A stretch of 64,000 nt of DNA from CAVOOW01 sp963697675 (lineage in GTDB: Bacteria > Actinomycetota > Actinomycetes > JACCUZ01). The stretch's first letter is position 1; the number at the start of each line of letters is the position of its first letter. Location of the stretch: assembly GCA_963697675.1 (NCBI GenBank), contig CAVOOW010000006.1, forward strand, positions 930,001 through 994,000. The letters run 5' to 3'. Below the pieces are notes generated by a model. That model was not told where the DNA came from and ran no database searches. It saw only the letters and a program-made list of their open reading frames with translations. The translations under genes were made by a program, and so were the position numbers. Positions 18,969-28,751 of this stretch are shown here, piece after piece.

Positions 18969-19803
18969 GTGGCTGACCCCGGGGCAGACCCCCGTGACGT
19001 GTTGTCCCGACCAGCGTCGGCGCCTGACCTGACGCTGCCGTACGGCGACCTGCCCGACCAGGTGGCCGACGTACGGTTGCCGTCCGGTGATGGTCCCCGG
19101 CCGCTGGTCGTCGTCGTCCACGGCGGCTTCTGGATGGCGGAGTTCGACCGGGCGCACGCCGGAGCCGCAGAGCGTGGGACTCGTCGATGCGGGCTACGTC
19201 GTCGCGACCGTCGACTATCGACGGATCGGCCAGCGCGGTGGGGGCTGGCCGGGCACCTTCGACGACCTGGCGGCGCTCACCGACGCCGTACCCTCGCTGG
19301 TCGCCTCGGCACTGCCCGGCCGCGTGGACACGACCAGCACAGTGCTCGTCGGTCATTCGGCCGGCGGGCACCTCGCGGCTTGGGCGGCGGCCCGCCACCG
19401 GTTGCCGTCGCAGTCGCCCTGGCATCGGGACACCCCGCTCGCCGCCGGCGTCGTGTCACTAGCAGGCGTGCTGGACCTCGAGCGGTCGCACAAGCTCGGG
19501 CTCGGTGGACACGCGGCCAGCCGGCTGCTCGGCGGCAGCCCGCGCCGCCGCCGTGACCGCTATGCGCTCGCGGACCCCACCGCCCTGCTGCCCACCGGTG
19601 GGCGGCTGGTGGCCGTCCACGGCACGCTCGACGAGATGGTGCCGGTCGAGATCAGCAGGAGGTACGTGGACCGGGCGCTTTCCGCAGGCGACCGGGTGGA
19701 GCTGATGGAGATCGACGGCTGCGGCCACTACGAGCTGATCGACCCGCTGTCCCGGGCCTGGCAGACTGTCCTGGCCGCGGTCGAGACAGCGCTATCTCGA
19801 TGA
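18969..19803 (+). pseudogene. Alpha/beta hydrolase, frameshifted as sequenced
   Basis: Alpha/beta hydrolase related to alkylformamidase/lysophospholipase-like enzymes, split between two frames. The first frame (GTG 18969) gives VVVVHGGFWMAEFDR. The second carries VDAGYVVATVDYRR, the nucleophile motif LVGHSAGGHLAAW and the C-terminal GCGHYELID with the base histidine. One extra base somewhere in 19150-19172 explains the break. All catalytic elements survive, so either an assembly indel or a recent mutation is likely. Intact, it would be about 277 aa. Confidence 0.75.
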
Positions 19804-19845
19804 TCTGCCTCGGCGTCGGCGGGTCCGGCTGACCAGATGCGCGCG

Positions 19846-19940
19846 CGACGTAGCTAACTGGATGATCGATAGCGAGACACGAGGCGATGACCAGGCGCAA
19901 GTAGCCCGCGTCGGTTCCTGCATGATCGACTTCGAAGGGG
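19846..19940 (+). repeat. TGCATGATCGA repeat copies, third intergenic site
   Basis: Between the plus-strand hydrolase and the minus-strand nuclease gene, one good copy (about 19910-19938, GTCGGTTCCTGCATGATCGA then CTTCGAAGG) and one degraded copy (about 19855-19872) lie in the same orientation, both pointing outward from the minus-strand gene's 3' end. Confidence 0.7.
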
Positions 19941-19958
19941 AAGAGGGCGGCGGTGGCG

Positions 19959-21297
19959 TCAGCCGCTGCCCCACTTGTAGGTCTTGATGACCTGCGACTG
20001 TGCGGTGCGCAGCACGACGGTGTCGCCGGAGTTCTCCAGCATCGTCGTTGAGCGGTGCCAGGACGGGCCGCCCCAGAACTGCTCCAACGTGCCCGTGCCA
20101 CTGACCTCGTTCGTGCCGCCCTTGTTGCACCACACCTTCAGCGACTGACCCGCCGCCAGCACGGTGCCCGGGGCGATCTCCTTGGTCCAGCCGTCGTTCA
20201 CGAGAACCAGGCCCGAGAGGTCAGCCGAGGTGGAGCCCGCGCGCAGAGTGATCGATTCCTCGGCGGACGCATAGTCGACAGTGGAGATCGTCACGTTCGG
20301 CTTCGCCGGGCAGTTCACCAGGCAGGGGTAGTCCGCCACGAACCGGAAGTCGAGCTGCGGGTCGAGCAGGTAGATCGGACCGGCCCGGGTAGCCCAGCGT
20401 CGGATCGGCGATGTTGGGCAGGTACTGCGTGTTCTTCACCCCGAGGTAGAAGCGACCGGATGCTGCGCTGGTCGTGCCGGAGCCGAAGAAGACCGTGACA
20501 AAGCCGCCGGCGGGCACAACTGAGCCCGACGGGAAGCTATAGCACTGCGAGCCGTCACAAGTCCTGGTTGCGTGGCGGAGCTTCCAGCCAGCGATCGAGA
20601 CGTCGCCCGACCCGCGGTTCTGGATGCGCATCCACTCGCCGTTCTTGTTCGTCGAGTCGACGCCGTCCGCCTCGTAGTTGAGCCACATCCGCAGGCTGGC
20701 GCTGTCCGACGGCCCGCTGCCGCAGTAGTTGGTGTCCCAGAGACCGGTGTGCTTGGCCATCCCCTCCTGCATGTAGCGGTGGTAGGCCGATATCCGAGCC
20801 GGCTCCTCGGTGTGGGCCAGCCACATCACGTCGCCGTGGCGCAGCAGCAGCGCCTGGACGTCGACCCAGCTGTGCGTGCTCGGTACCCACTTGTCGATGT
20901 AGCGCCAGTAGCGCGTGCGGCCCTTCGGGTCATGGCCCGCAGTGCTGTTCTTGTGCTTGGCGGACAGCCGGACGCTGGTGCCCTTGTGCAGGAAGCTGCG
21001 GAACGCGGTGCGTGCGGCTATGCCGTGGCACTCGGTCTTGGGGGTGGCCTGGATGCCGGCGTTGCGGATCGGCACGGCCCGCTTGAGCCCGTCGCCCTTG
21101 ATCTTGACGTAGACCGTGTCGCCGTCCTGGACCTTCTTCACCTTGCCGTACCAGTAGTGCGTGGCGGCGGCCTCCGACGGGACAGTCGCGAGGGCGAGGA
21201 CCATCGGCAGACTGATGAGGAAGGCAACAGCCCACGTGACGCGACGCATACCGTTGTATCGGCGCCCGCTCACGAGTCTTGAGGACGCCCGGCTCAT
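19959..21297 (-). pseudogene. Secreted nuclease with lamin-tail domain, frameshifted as sequenced
   Basis: Secreted protein of about 440 aa. A signal peptide (MRRVTWAVAFLISLPMVLAL, cleaved near SEAAA) is followed by a staphylococcal-nuclease-like domain. That domain has the DGDTVYVKI calcium-site motif, the arginine-containing IRNAGIQATPKTE, and DPKGRTRYWRYI. A lamin-tail beta-sandwich follows (EWMRIQNRGSGDVSIAGWKLR), and then a C-terminal second beta domain in another frame (ITLRAGSTSADLSGLVLVNDGW). The break is near 20385-20400. Starts at 21297 (ATGA overlap with the GNAT stop) and 21249 are both possible. Confidence 0.75.
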
Positions 21298-21791
21298 GAC
21301 GCATCCCGGGCCAGTTGCCATTGACCCTCCGCCTCTCCGGTGAGGGAGAAGCCGAGGCGTTCCAGCAGCCGCCGAGACGCGAGGTTGCCGATCTCGACCG
21401 AGGCAGTGACGCCGGTGACGCCTGGTCGGGCAGCGACCCAGTCGGCGAGCGCCCGCGCCGCTTCCGTGCCATAGCCCTGGCCGCGATAGGGGGCGGCGAG
21501 TCCGTAGCCGATTTCCACGCGACCGTCCTGGTCGGTCCAGCCCAGGGTGCCGCAGTCGCCGATCACCCGGCCGTCCGCCAGGGTCACGAACCAGCCTCCG
21601 TCGTCGTCGGTCGAGCCGTTCTCCACGAACATCCGCAGACCGTCGAACGTGTCGGCGTGCGGGTAGCCGTCGGCAAGCATCAGTCCTGTCTCCTCTCCGG
21701 CGAGCAGTGCTCGCGCCGCGTCGAGGGTCTGCGGCAGCAGAACGAGCCGCTCCGTCGTCATCCGCGGGTGTCGCACTATGTCGGCCGTCAC
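21294..21791 (-). CDS. GNAT N-acetyltransferase (RimJ/RimL type)
   Basis: 165-aa acetyltransferase of the RimJ/RimL-like GNAT branch. It has the TTERLVLLPQTL N-terminus, the acetyl-CoA-binding YRGQGYGTEAARALADW and the C-terminal N-L-A-S-R-R-L-L-E-R-L-G-F helix. The GTG start lies 8 nt after a TAGGGT hexamer, so it may be near-leaderless. Its stop overlaps an in-frame ATG of the nuclease gene. Substrate unknown. Confidence 0.85.
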   Translation of the reverse strand: MTADIVRHPRMTTERLVLLPQTLDAARALLAGEETGLMLADGYPHADTFDGLRMFVENGSTDDDGGWFVTLADGRVIGDCGTLGWTDQDGRVEIGYGLAAPYRGQGYGTEAARALADWVAARPGVTGVTASVEIGNLASRRLLERLGFSLTGEAEGQWQLARDAS

Positions 21792-21903
21792 GGCGAATGA
21801 CCCTAAACGGCGGCAAACGGTCTGGACAACCCGGCCGTCTCACCCATTGGGCGGACATGCCGGGCGGACCGATGCGGCCTGCAGGCGTCCTGACCCCCGC
21901 AGT

Positions 21904-21909
21904 TACGCT
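21904..21909 (+). promoter_or_regulatory. Putative -10 element of the ArsA-type ATPase pair
   Basis: TACGCT followed by 7 nt and the ATG at 21917, with no ribosome site; leaderless geometry. Confidence 0.35.
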
Positions 21910-21916
21910 CGCCGAC

Positions 21917-22906
21917 ATGGCGAGCGACGAGTCGGACTGGGAGGGCGTGCGCCTGCACGTCGTCACGGGGAAGGGCGGCACCGGCAAGACGACGGTCGCG
22001 GCCGCCCTGGCGCTGGCGCTGTCCGGAAAGGGTCGGCGCACGCTGCTCATCGAGGTCGAGGCCCGGCAGGGCATCGCCCAGCTCTTCGACGTACCACCAC
22101 TGCCGTACGAGGAGCGCAAGGTGGCAGCCGGTCCCGGCGGTGGCGACGTGTTTGCGCTCGCCGTCGACGCCGAAGCAGCGCTGCTCGAGTACCTCGACAT
22201 GTTCTACAAGCTCGGCCGCGCCGGTCGCGGGCTGCGCCGCATCGGGGCGATCGACTTCGCCACCACGATCGCGCCGGGCATGCGCGACGTGCTGCTGACG
22301 GGAAAGCTCTACGAGGCAGTGCGCCGCAAGAGGAACGGTCGCCCGGTCTATGACGCGGTCGTCCTCGACGCCCCGCCCAGCGGACGGATCACCCGCTTCC
22401 TGGGCGTGAACCAGGAGGTCGCCGGCCTGGCCAAGGTGGGTCCCGTCCGCGGCCAGGCCGACTCGATCATGGGGTTGCTCACCTCTCCGCAGACCGCCGT
22501 GCACCTCGTGACGCTGCTCGAGGAGATGCCGGTGCAGGAGACCTGCGACGCGATCGAGCAGCTGACCGAGGCCGGGCTGCCGGTCGGCGGCATCGTGATC
22601 AACGCGGTGCGCGCGCCGTTGCTCAAGCAGGCCGACCTGACCGCGGCCGCCAAGGGACGGCTCGACCCTGCCGTGGTACGAGGCGGGCTGCAGGCGGCCG
22701 GAGTGGCGGTCAAGGACAGCGTCGTCGAGGCGCTGATCGACGAGGCACGCGACCACGCTGTGCGCGTGGCACTCGAGAAGTCCGGTCGACGTACCTTGAA
22801 ATCGCTGGACCGGCCCACGTACGAGCTGCCGCTGCTCGCCGAGGGCGTTGACCTCGGCGGTCTCTACGCGCTGGCCGAACGCCTGAGCCAGCAGGGCGCC
22901 GCGTGA
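21917..22906 (+). CDS. ArsA/Get3-like ATPase, first of a pair
   Basis: 329-aa P-loop ATPase with the deviant Walker A VTGKGGTGKTTVAAALA and a switch region DAPPSGRITRFL. It corresponds to Rv3679, which with Rv3680 forms the ArsA/Get3-like BagAB pair of M. tuberculosis (from memory). No arsenite-binding cysteine cluster is evident, so arsenite export is unlikely. The ATG at 21917 is chosen over upstream in-frame codons because the family begins just before the P-loop and a TACGCT hexamer precedes it. The partner gene follows closely. Confidence 0.88.
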   Translation: MASDESDWEGVRLHVVTGKGGTGKTTVAAALALALSGKGRRTLLIEVEARQGIAQLFDVPPLPYEERKVAAGPGGGDVFALAVDAEAALLEYLDMFYKLGRAGRGLRRIGAIDFATTIAPGMRDVLLTGKLYEAVRRKRNGRPVYDAVVLDAPPSGRITRFLGVNQEVAGLAKVGPVRGQADSIMGLLTSPQTAVHLVTLLEEMPVQETCDAIEQLTEAGLPVGGIVINAVRAPLLKQADLTAAAKGRLDPAVVRGGLQAAGVAVKDSVVEALIDEARDHAVRVALEKSGRRTLKSLDRPTYELPLLAEGVDLGGLYALAERLSQQGAA

Positions 22907-22958
22907 GAACCCCACGACATCGCTCGCTGTGCTCACAATTTTGCGGGGACGCCGAATG

Positions 22959-24080
22959 ACCGACCGGCTCGACATCGACAAGGTCATCGCGAACCGGGGC
23001 ACCCGCATCATCGTCTGCTGCGGGTCGGGCGGTGTCGGCAAGACGACGACCGCAGCGGCACTAGCAGTACGCGCGGCGGAGGCCGGCCGTTCGGTGGTGG
23101 TGCTGACGATCGACCCGGCGCTGCGACTGGCCCAGTCGATGGGACTCACCAAGCTCGACAACACCCCTCGCGTGGTGACGGGCGTCGACACGTCGGCGGG
23201 TGGCGAGCTGCACGCGATGATGCTGGACATGAAGCGGACCTTCGACGAGGTCGTCCTCGCCCACACGACGCCGGACCGAGCCGCCACGATCCTGGAGAAC
23301 CCCTTCTACCAGTCGTTGTCGTCGAGCTTCTCCGGCACGCAGGAGTACATGGCGATGGAGAAGCTGGGCCAGCTGCGCGCCGAGGGGCGCTGGGACCTCA
23401 TCGTCGTCGACACACCCCCGAGCCGCTCGGCGCTGGACTTCCTCGACGCCCCACAACGGCTGGGCTCCTTTCTCGACGGACGCTTCATCCGGCTGCTCAT
23501 GGGCAGCGCCCGCACTGGCGGTCGCGCGTACCTCAAGGTTCTAGGGGCGGGCTTCGGCGCGGTGACCGGCCTGCTGACCAAGATCCTCGGCGGGCAGATG
23601 CTCAAGGACGTGCAGACCTTCGTCGCCGCACTGGACACGATGTTCGGCGGGTTCCGCGAGCGCGCGGACACGACCTACCGCCTGCTGCAGGCGCCCGGCA
23701 CCGCCTTCGTGGTCGTGGCGGCCCCCGAGCGTGACGCGCTGCGTGAAGCGTCCTACTTCGTCGAGCGGCTCGGCGAGGAGGGCATGCCGCTGGCCGGGTT
23801 GGTCCTCAACAGGGTGCACAGCGGCGGGGCCCAGTCGCTGTCGGCCGAGCGTGCACTGGCCGGCGCGGAGACCCTCGACGAGCTCGGCGACCATCCGCTC
23901 GCCGCCGGTCTGCTTCGTCTGCACGCGGAACGCGCGCGCATCCACACCCGCGAGCAACAGCTGCGCAGGCGGTTCACGGCAGCCCATCCACGGGTGCCCG
24001 TGGTCGACGTGCCCGCGCTCGCGGGCGACGTGCACGACCTGGCCGGGCTGCGGGAGATCGGCACCGCCTTCGCCGGCTGA
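22959..24080 (+). CDS. ArsA/Get3-like ATPase, second of a pair
   Basis: 373-aa ATPase with Walker A CCGSGGVGKTTTAAALAV and switch VVDTPPSRSALDFLDAP, matching Rv3680. The C-terminal half has a hydrophobic helical region (about residues 190-225) as in Get3-like proteins. It is 52 bp downstream of its partner, and the two probably form a heteromer. The ATG at 22959 is preferred over a GTG ten codons upstream. It converges on whiB with a shared hairpin between them. Confidence 0.88.
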   Translation, partial: TDRLDIDKVIANRGTRIIVCCGSGGVGKTTTAAALAVRAAEAGRSVVVLTIDPALRLAQSMGLTKLDNTPRVVTGVDTSAGGELHAMMLDMKRTFDEVVLAHTTPDRAATILENPFYQSLSSSFSGTQEYMAMEKLGQLRAEGRWDLIVVDTPPSRSALDFLDAPQRLGSFLDGRFIRLLMGSARTGGRAYLKVLGAGFGAVTGLLTKILGGQMLKDVQTFVAALDTMFGGFRERADTTYRLLQAPGTAFVVVAAPERDALREASYFVERLGEEGMPLAGLVLNRVHSGGAQSLSAERALAGAETLDELGDHPLAAGLLRLHAERARIHTREQQLRRRFTAAHPRVPVVDVPALAGDVHDLAGLREIGTAFAG

Positions 24081-24107
24081 CCAGTCCAGGCGGACTGTTC
24101 CGGCGCA

Positions 24108-24153
24108 AGCACAGGGGCGGCCCTCCCCTCCATGGACCGCCCCGGGCTGTGCT
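24108..24153. terminator. Hairpin between convergent genes
   Basis: Outer arms AGCACA/TGTGCT and inner arms GGGGCGG/CCGCCCC form a two-part stem with a 3-nt bulge and a 16-nt loop. It lies between the convergent ATPase and whiB genes, so it could terminate both. No U-tract. Confidence 0.5.
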
Positions 24154-24167
24154 CTTGAGTGGCTGGA

Positions 24168-24479
24168 CTACATGGCCACCGGAAGGTCGCTGCCGCGCAG
24201 GCCGCGCTCGTACTCATCACGAGCCGTCTCGAGCAGGTGACGCCACGAGGTGACGTTCGGGCGTCGGCGCAGCAGCGCACGGCGCTCACGCTCGGTCATG
24301 CCGCCCCAGACTCCGAACTCGACGCGGTTGTCGAGGGAGTCGGAGAGGCACTCGGTGCGCACCGGGCAGCCCATGCAGACTGCCTTGGCGCGGTTTTGTG
24401 CGGCCCCCTGTACGAACAGCTCGTCCGGGTCGCTGGTCCTGCAAGCCCCCCTGGAGGCCCAGTCATCTGCCCAGGTCAT
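24168..24479 (-). CDS. whiB4: WhiB-family iron-sulfur regulator (WhiB4 position)
   Basis: 103-aa WhiB protein. Four cysteines bind a 4Fe-4S cluster: one in RGACRT, the pair in VCMGCPV and one in RTECLSD. The GVWGG beta-turn and a basic C-terminal DNA-binding tail (ERERRALLRRRP) follow. It is in the Rv3681c (WhiB4) position beside ponA2, and redox sensing is expected from the family. The ATG at 24479 has a GAGGCGG ribosome site; an upstream in-frame start at 24509 is also open. The gene symbol is based on synteny. Confidence 0.88.
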   Translation of the reverse strand: MTWADDWASRGACRTSDPDELFVQGAAQNRAKAVCMGCPVRTECLSDSLDNRVEFGVWGGMTERERRALLRRRPNVTSWRHLLETARDEYERGLRGSDLPVAM

Positions 24480-24655
24480 CGCGTTTTCCGCCTCACGCCG
24501 GTTGTGCACAGTGCCGGGCGACGGAACATCGCCCCCCTGCTATCGAAAGGTACGGATAGGGGGGCACATAACGACAGGGCCGTTCGGTCCAATTTGACCT
24601 AGTCAGTACGGACTACCACAGCCGTCCGTCTGTCGGGGCCGTAATCTAATACCTC

Positions 24656-27124
24656 ATGCGAGCCAATAGTGCCCCCGCCCAGATCGGCCTGGCCGCGAGC
24701 GGCTTCGTCACGCGCCTCGTGCTGTTCCTCGTCGTGAGCGTGCTTTCCGGCGTCCTCGTGGCCGGGCTGGCGCTCCCAGTCCTCGGCAGCGCAGGGCTGG
24801 TTGCCCGCAACAGCGCCGATGGTTTCGAGGACCTGCCGGCCGAGCTGGACATCCCGCCGCTGCCCGAGCGCTCCCGGATCCTGGCGTCCGACGGGTCGCT
24901 GATCGCGAACTTCTACTACGAGAACCGGGTGTCCGTGCCCCTGGCGGAGGTCTCGCCACTGATGCGGCAGGCCGTCGTGGCGATCGAGGACTCGCGCTTC
25001 TACGAGCACGGCGGCATCGACCTGCGGGGCACGGTTCGCGCCTTCGTCAACAACCAGTCCGGTGACAGCACCCAGGGCGGGTCGACGCTGACCCAGCAGT
25101 ACGTCAAGCAGGTGCTGCTCGAGCGGGCCCAGAACATCGAGGACCCGAAGCTGCGCCTTGCCGAGGAGAAGGCGGCGACCGAGCAGTCCTACAGCCGAAA
25201 GCTCAAGGAGCTGCGCTACGCGGTCGCGCTGGAGGAGAAGTACTCGAAGCAGCAGATCCTCGAGCGCTACCTCAACATCGCCTACTTCGGCGCCGGGGCT
25301 TACGGCGTCGAAGCAGCGTCCCGGCACTACTTCAGCAAGAGCGCCGACGCGTTGACCCTGCCTCAGGCCGCGATGCTGGCCGGCATCGTGCAGCAGCCCA
25401 GTGCCTTCGACCCGATCCGCCACCCCGACGCCGCGCTCACGCGTCGCAACATCGTGCTGGCCCGGATGGCGCAGGTCGGGCTCGCCAGCCAGGCCGACGT
25501 CACCGCTGCGACCGCGACGAAGCTCGGCCTCAACGTGCCGAAGAACACCGGGAACGGCTGCAACGACTCGAAGATCCCGTTCTTCTGCGACTTCGTGCTC
25601 AAGACGATCCTCAACGACCCGACGTTCGGGGCCACCCGCGCCGACCGCACCCGGCTGCTGCTGCGCGGCGGCCTGACCATCACGACCACCGTCGACCGCA
25701 AGGTGCAGGCTGCGGCCCAGAAGGCGGTCAACAACTACGTCCACCCGCGCGACAAGGTCGCGTCCGCCGTGGTGAGCGTCCAGCCCGGCACGGGGAACAT
25801 CAAGGCGATGGCCGTGAGCCGCGGATATGGCGACAAGAAGGGCGAGATCAAGTTCAACCCCGCCACCGACCGGGCGTACGGGGGCAGCATCGGCTTCCAG
25901 GCGGGTTCGACGTTCAAGGTCTTCGTCGCCGCGGCCGCGCTGGAGAAGGGCATCCCGTTCAGCTATCCGATCATGTCGCCCTATCGCAAGGACATCGGCA
26001 CGGTCCAGACGTGCAACGGCCCGGACAACGCGCAGTGGGACCCCACGAACGAGAGCACCAGCGAGAACGGCACCTACACCCTGCAGACCGGCATCGCGGA
26101 CTCGGTCAACACCTACTTCGCCCAGCTCGAGCAGAAGGTCGGAGTCTGCCGGCCCGCACAGATCGCCCGCGCGCTCGGCGTCCGGACGGCCGACGACAAG
26201 GCCGCTCGCCCAGGTCAAGTCGTTCACGCTCGGCACCAACCTGGTCTCCCCGTTGTCGATGGCGGAGGCCTACGCGACGTTCGCCGCGCGCGGCGAGCAC
26301 TGCAACGCGATCGCGATCAGCGGCGTCGTCGACTCCGCGGGCAGGAACCTCCCCGTGCCGGAGGCCGACTGCAAGCAGGCGATCGAGCAGAAGGTCGCCG
26401 ACGGCATGAACCAGCTGCTGCAGGGCGTGATGAAGTTCGGCACCGGTGCGCGCGCGGCCCTCAACCGGGTGTCGGCCGGCAAGACCGGCACCACCGACAG
26501 CCGCTACAACGTCTGGTTCGTGGGCTACGTCCCCCAGCTGGCGACGGCGGTCTGGGCCGGCAACCCGTCGCCGCCCGCGGGCGGCTACCCGCTGGTCAAC
26601 CGGGAGATCGGTGGTCGCTTCTACGGCAACGTCTGCGGTGGCTGCCTGCCCGGGCCGATCTGGCAACAGACGATGAACAACGCCCTGGCCGGCACCCCGG
26701 TCAAGGGGTTCGCCACCGCGCCGAGCGATGTGGTGATGGGCAAGCCGAAGCCGGTGCCAGGCGTGAGTGGCATGTCCCCGGGCGACGCCAAGGCGACGCT
26801 GCGGGCAGCGGGCTTCGCGCCCGTCGTCGCCGAGCGCCGGGTGTTCGTCGACTATGCGAAGGCCGGGACCGTGGCCTACACCTCGCCCGGGCGTGGGCAG
26901 GACGCCTACCTCGGCCAGACCGTCACGGTCTACATCAGCGGCGGCGCCTTCACCGGGCCACCTCCTGGCGGTGGTGGTGGCGGTGGCGGTGGCGGTGGCG
27001 GCGGTGGCGGTGGCGGTGGCGGTGGCGGCGGCGGGCGGCGGCGGCGGGGGCGGCGGTGGCGGTGGCGGACCGGGACCGGGGGACGAAGCCGAGCTGCCCA
27101 CCCAGGTGCGACGGGACCGGTTAG
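24656..27124 (+). pseudogene. ponA2: Bifunctional penicillin-binding protein PonA2, frameshifted as sequenced
   Basis: Class A PBP that builds and cross-links peptidoglycan at the outer membrane face. One N-terminal membrane helix is followed by the glycosyltransferase motifs EDSRFYEHGGID and GGSTLTQQYVK. The transpeptidase has GSTFKVF (Ser-X-X-Lys), DSVN and SAGKTGTTD. A PASTA domain (about 26740-26930) and a poly-glycine tail end the protein. One extra base near 26200 (AAGGCCGCT for expected AAGCCGCT) moves the rest to another frame. The C-terminus is ambiguous because the Gly tract (26967-27068) may hold a second shift; 27124 is the nearest stop in the starting frame. Position matches Rv3682. 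Confidence 0.82.
26967..27068 (+). repeat. GGTGGC microsatellite in the ponA2 3' end
   Basis: About 100 bp of GGTGGC/GGC units coding an uninterrupted glycine run after the PASTA domain. It is slippage-prone and difficult to sequence. Confidence 0.9.
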
Positions 27125-27176
27125 CGCCGCAACGGCTGACCGGCCAGCCCTGCCCCGACTGCTCAGCTGCATGCCC

Positions 27177-27236
27177 CTCAGCTTGCCGGCGCCTCAGCTG
27201 CCGGCGCCTCAGCTGCCGGCGTCTCAGCTGCCGAGC
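27177..27236. repeat. Four imperfect 15-bp tandem repeats
   Basis: Unit CCTCAGCTGCCGGCG (one copy with an extra T, the last ending CCGAGC), running into the 3' end of the YqeY gene. It lies in the convergent space between ponA2 and yqeY. Confidence 0.85.
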
Positions 27237-27679
27237 TGGCGCCGTACCTCTGCTGCTACCCGACCGCCGTCGGCGCGCCCCGCTGTCTGCGGAGAAACCA
27301 CGCGCATGACCGCACCGATGCCGCGTGGCCCATCGGCACCGGTCTCGGCGATCGCCGCAGCGACGATGTCGCGGAGGTCGTCGTCGGAGACCTGCGCCGG
27401 TAGGTAGTCGGCCAGCACCTCGCCCTCGGCGCGCTCCCGGTCGGCGCGGTCCGGGCGCCCGCCGCCGTCGAACGCCTCCGCTGCCTCGCGGCGCTTCTTC
27501 GCCTCGCGCCCCAGCACGGCCACGACCTCGTCGTCCTCGAGCTCGCGTGCCGACGTGCCGGACACCTCTTCCATGCGCACCGCGGTCAAGGCCATGCGCA
27601 ACGTGGCAGTACGGAGCTCGTCGCGGGACTTCATCGCAGTCGTGAGGTCGGACTGCAGGCGATCCTTGAGCGAAGACAT
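27224..27679 (-). CDS. yqeY: GatB/YqeY domain protein
   Basis: 151-aa helical protein of the YqeY family, related to the tRNA-interacting tail of GatB. Family features are the N-terminal LKDRLQSDLTTAMKSRDELRTATLRM, the central EEVVAVLGREAKKRREAAEAF-like helix and the C-terminal GIGAVMRVVSPQTAGRADGGRVAAEV. The exact role is not established; some relatives affect tRNA-dependent amidation. It is convergent with ponA2, and its last codons lie in a short tandem repeat. Confidence 0.9.
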   Translation of the reverse strand: MSSLKDRLQSDLTTAMKSRDELRTATLRMALTAVRMEEVSGTSARELEDDEVVAVLGREAKKRREAAEAFDGGGRPDRADRERAEGEVLADYLPAQVSDDDLRDIVAAAIAETGADGPRGIGAVMRVVSPQTAGRADGGRVAAEVRRQLGS

Positions 27680-27703
27680 GTCGCCAGTCTGTCAGTCACG
27701 CGG

Positions 27704-27746
27704 AAGCGAGTTCCTCGCAGTTGATCGAAAGCGAGTTCCTCGCAGT
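27704..27746. repeat. 18-bp direct repeat upstream of the metallophosphoesterase
   Basis: AAGCGAGTTCCTCGCAGT occurs at 27704-27721 and again at 27729-27746, in the short divergent gap between yqeY and the phosphoesterase gene. It contains GCGAG/CTCGC arms, so each copy is also a small dyad; possibly an operator pair. Confidence 0.6.
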
Positions 27747-27767
27747 GCCGTCTGCAAGCATGGAGCC

Positions 27768-28670
27768 ATGCAGCGCGCCATCGCCGTCCCCGTTGCCGCA
27801 CTCGCGGCCGCCGCAGCCGGTCTCGTTTACGCAGGTGGCTATGAGGTGCATGCCTACCGGCTGCGCCGGGTCACCGTGCCGGTGCTCGCGCCGGGTGCGC
27901 GGCCGCTGCGGGTGCTGCACATCACCGACCTGCACCTCACGCCCAACCAGCAGCGGAAACGCGACTGGGTACGGGCCCTCGCCGGTCTCGAGCCCGACTT
28001 CGTGATCGACACCGGCGACAACCTGGCCCACCTCGAGGCAGTGCCTTCCGTACTCGACGCGCTCTGCCCCTTGCTCGAGCTCCCGGGCGCATTCGTGATG
28101 GGGAGCAACGACTATTACGTGCCGACCCCCAAGAATCCCGCGCGCTATCTGCTCAAGGACAGCGAGGTCGAGCTGAACAAGGACATGCTCCCGTGGGAGG
28201 ACCTGCGCGACGGATTCGTCGACGCCGGATGGGTCGACCTCAACAACGCACGCGGGCGGATCAAGGCCGACCACCGCGAGATCGAGCTGGTCGGCACGGA
28301 CGACCCGCACATCGGGCGGGACCGCTATGCCGACGTGTCCGGCCCGCCCGACCCCTCCGCGGATCTCGCGATCGCGGTCACCCACGCCCCGTACCGCCGG
28401 ATCCTCGACCCGATGGTCGCCGACGGCTTCCCGCTCGTGCTCGCCGGGCACACCCATGGCGGCCAGTTGTGCGTCCCCGGCTTCGGGGCGCTGGTCACCA
28501 ACTGTGACCTGCCCCGCCGGCAGGCCAAGGGCCTGTCCTGCTGGCGCAGTGCCGGGCGCACCTCGTGGCTGCACGTCTCGGCCGGCCTGGGTACGTCGCC
28601 CTATGCCCCCGTACGTTTCGCCTGTCCGCCGGAAGCCACGCTGCTCACCCTGGTGCCGCGGGACGGCTGA
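27768..28670 (+). CDS. Membrane-anchored metallophosphoesterase
   Basis: 300-aa calcineurin-like phosphoesterase with an N-terminal hydrophobic anchor (VPVAALAAAAAGLVYAGGY). Metal-binding motifs are in order: HITDLHLT, DTGDN, GSNDYY (GNHD position), VTHAP and LAGHTHGGQ. The GSND in place of GNHD is common in this actinobacterial branch. It corresponds to Rv3683 next to ponA2, so a cell-envelope substrate is possible but unproven. The frame is open upstream, but the ATG at 27768 begins the family. Confidence 0.87.
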   Translation: MQRAIAVPVAALAAAAAGLVYAGGYEVHAYRLRRVTVPVLAPGARPLRVLHITDLHLTPNQQRKRDWVRALAGLEPDFVIDTGDNLAHLEAVPSVLDALCPLLELPGAFVMGSNDYYVPTPKNPARYLLKDSEVELNKDMLPWEDLRDGFVDAGWVDLNNARGRIKADHREIELVGTDDPHIGRDRYADVSGPPDPSADLAIAVTHAPYRRILDPMVADGFPLVLAGHTHGGQLCVPGFGALVTNCDLPRRQAKGLSCWRSAGRTSWLHVSAGLGTSPYAPVRFACPPEATLLTLVPRDG

Positions 28671-28751
28671 CCGGCGCCGACCGGCAGTGACGCCGGCCAC
28701 CCGGCGCGGTCCGGCGGTCACCAGGGCTCGGCTAGACTGCCCGGGTTCCAG

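Noticed and set aside
26106..27101. Minus-strand frame beginning with a poly-proline run
   Set aside because: It is the reverse complement of the ponA2 poly-glycine tract.
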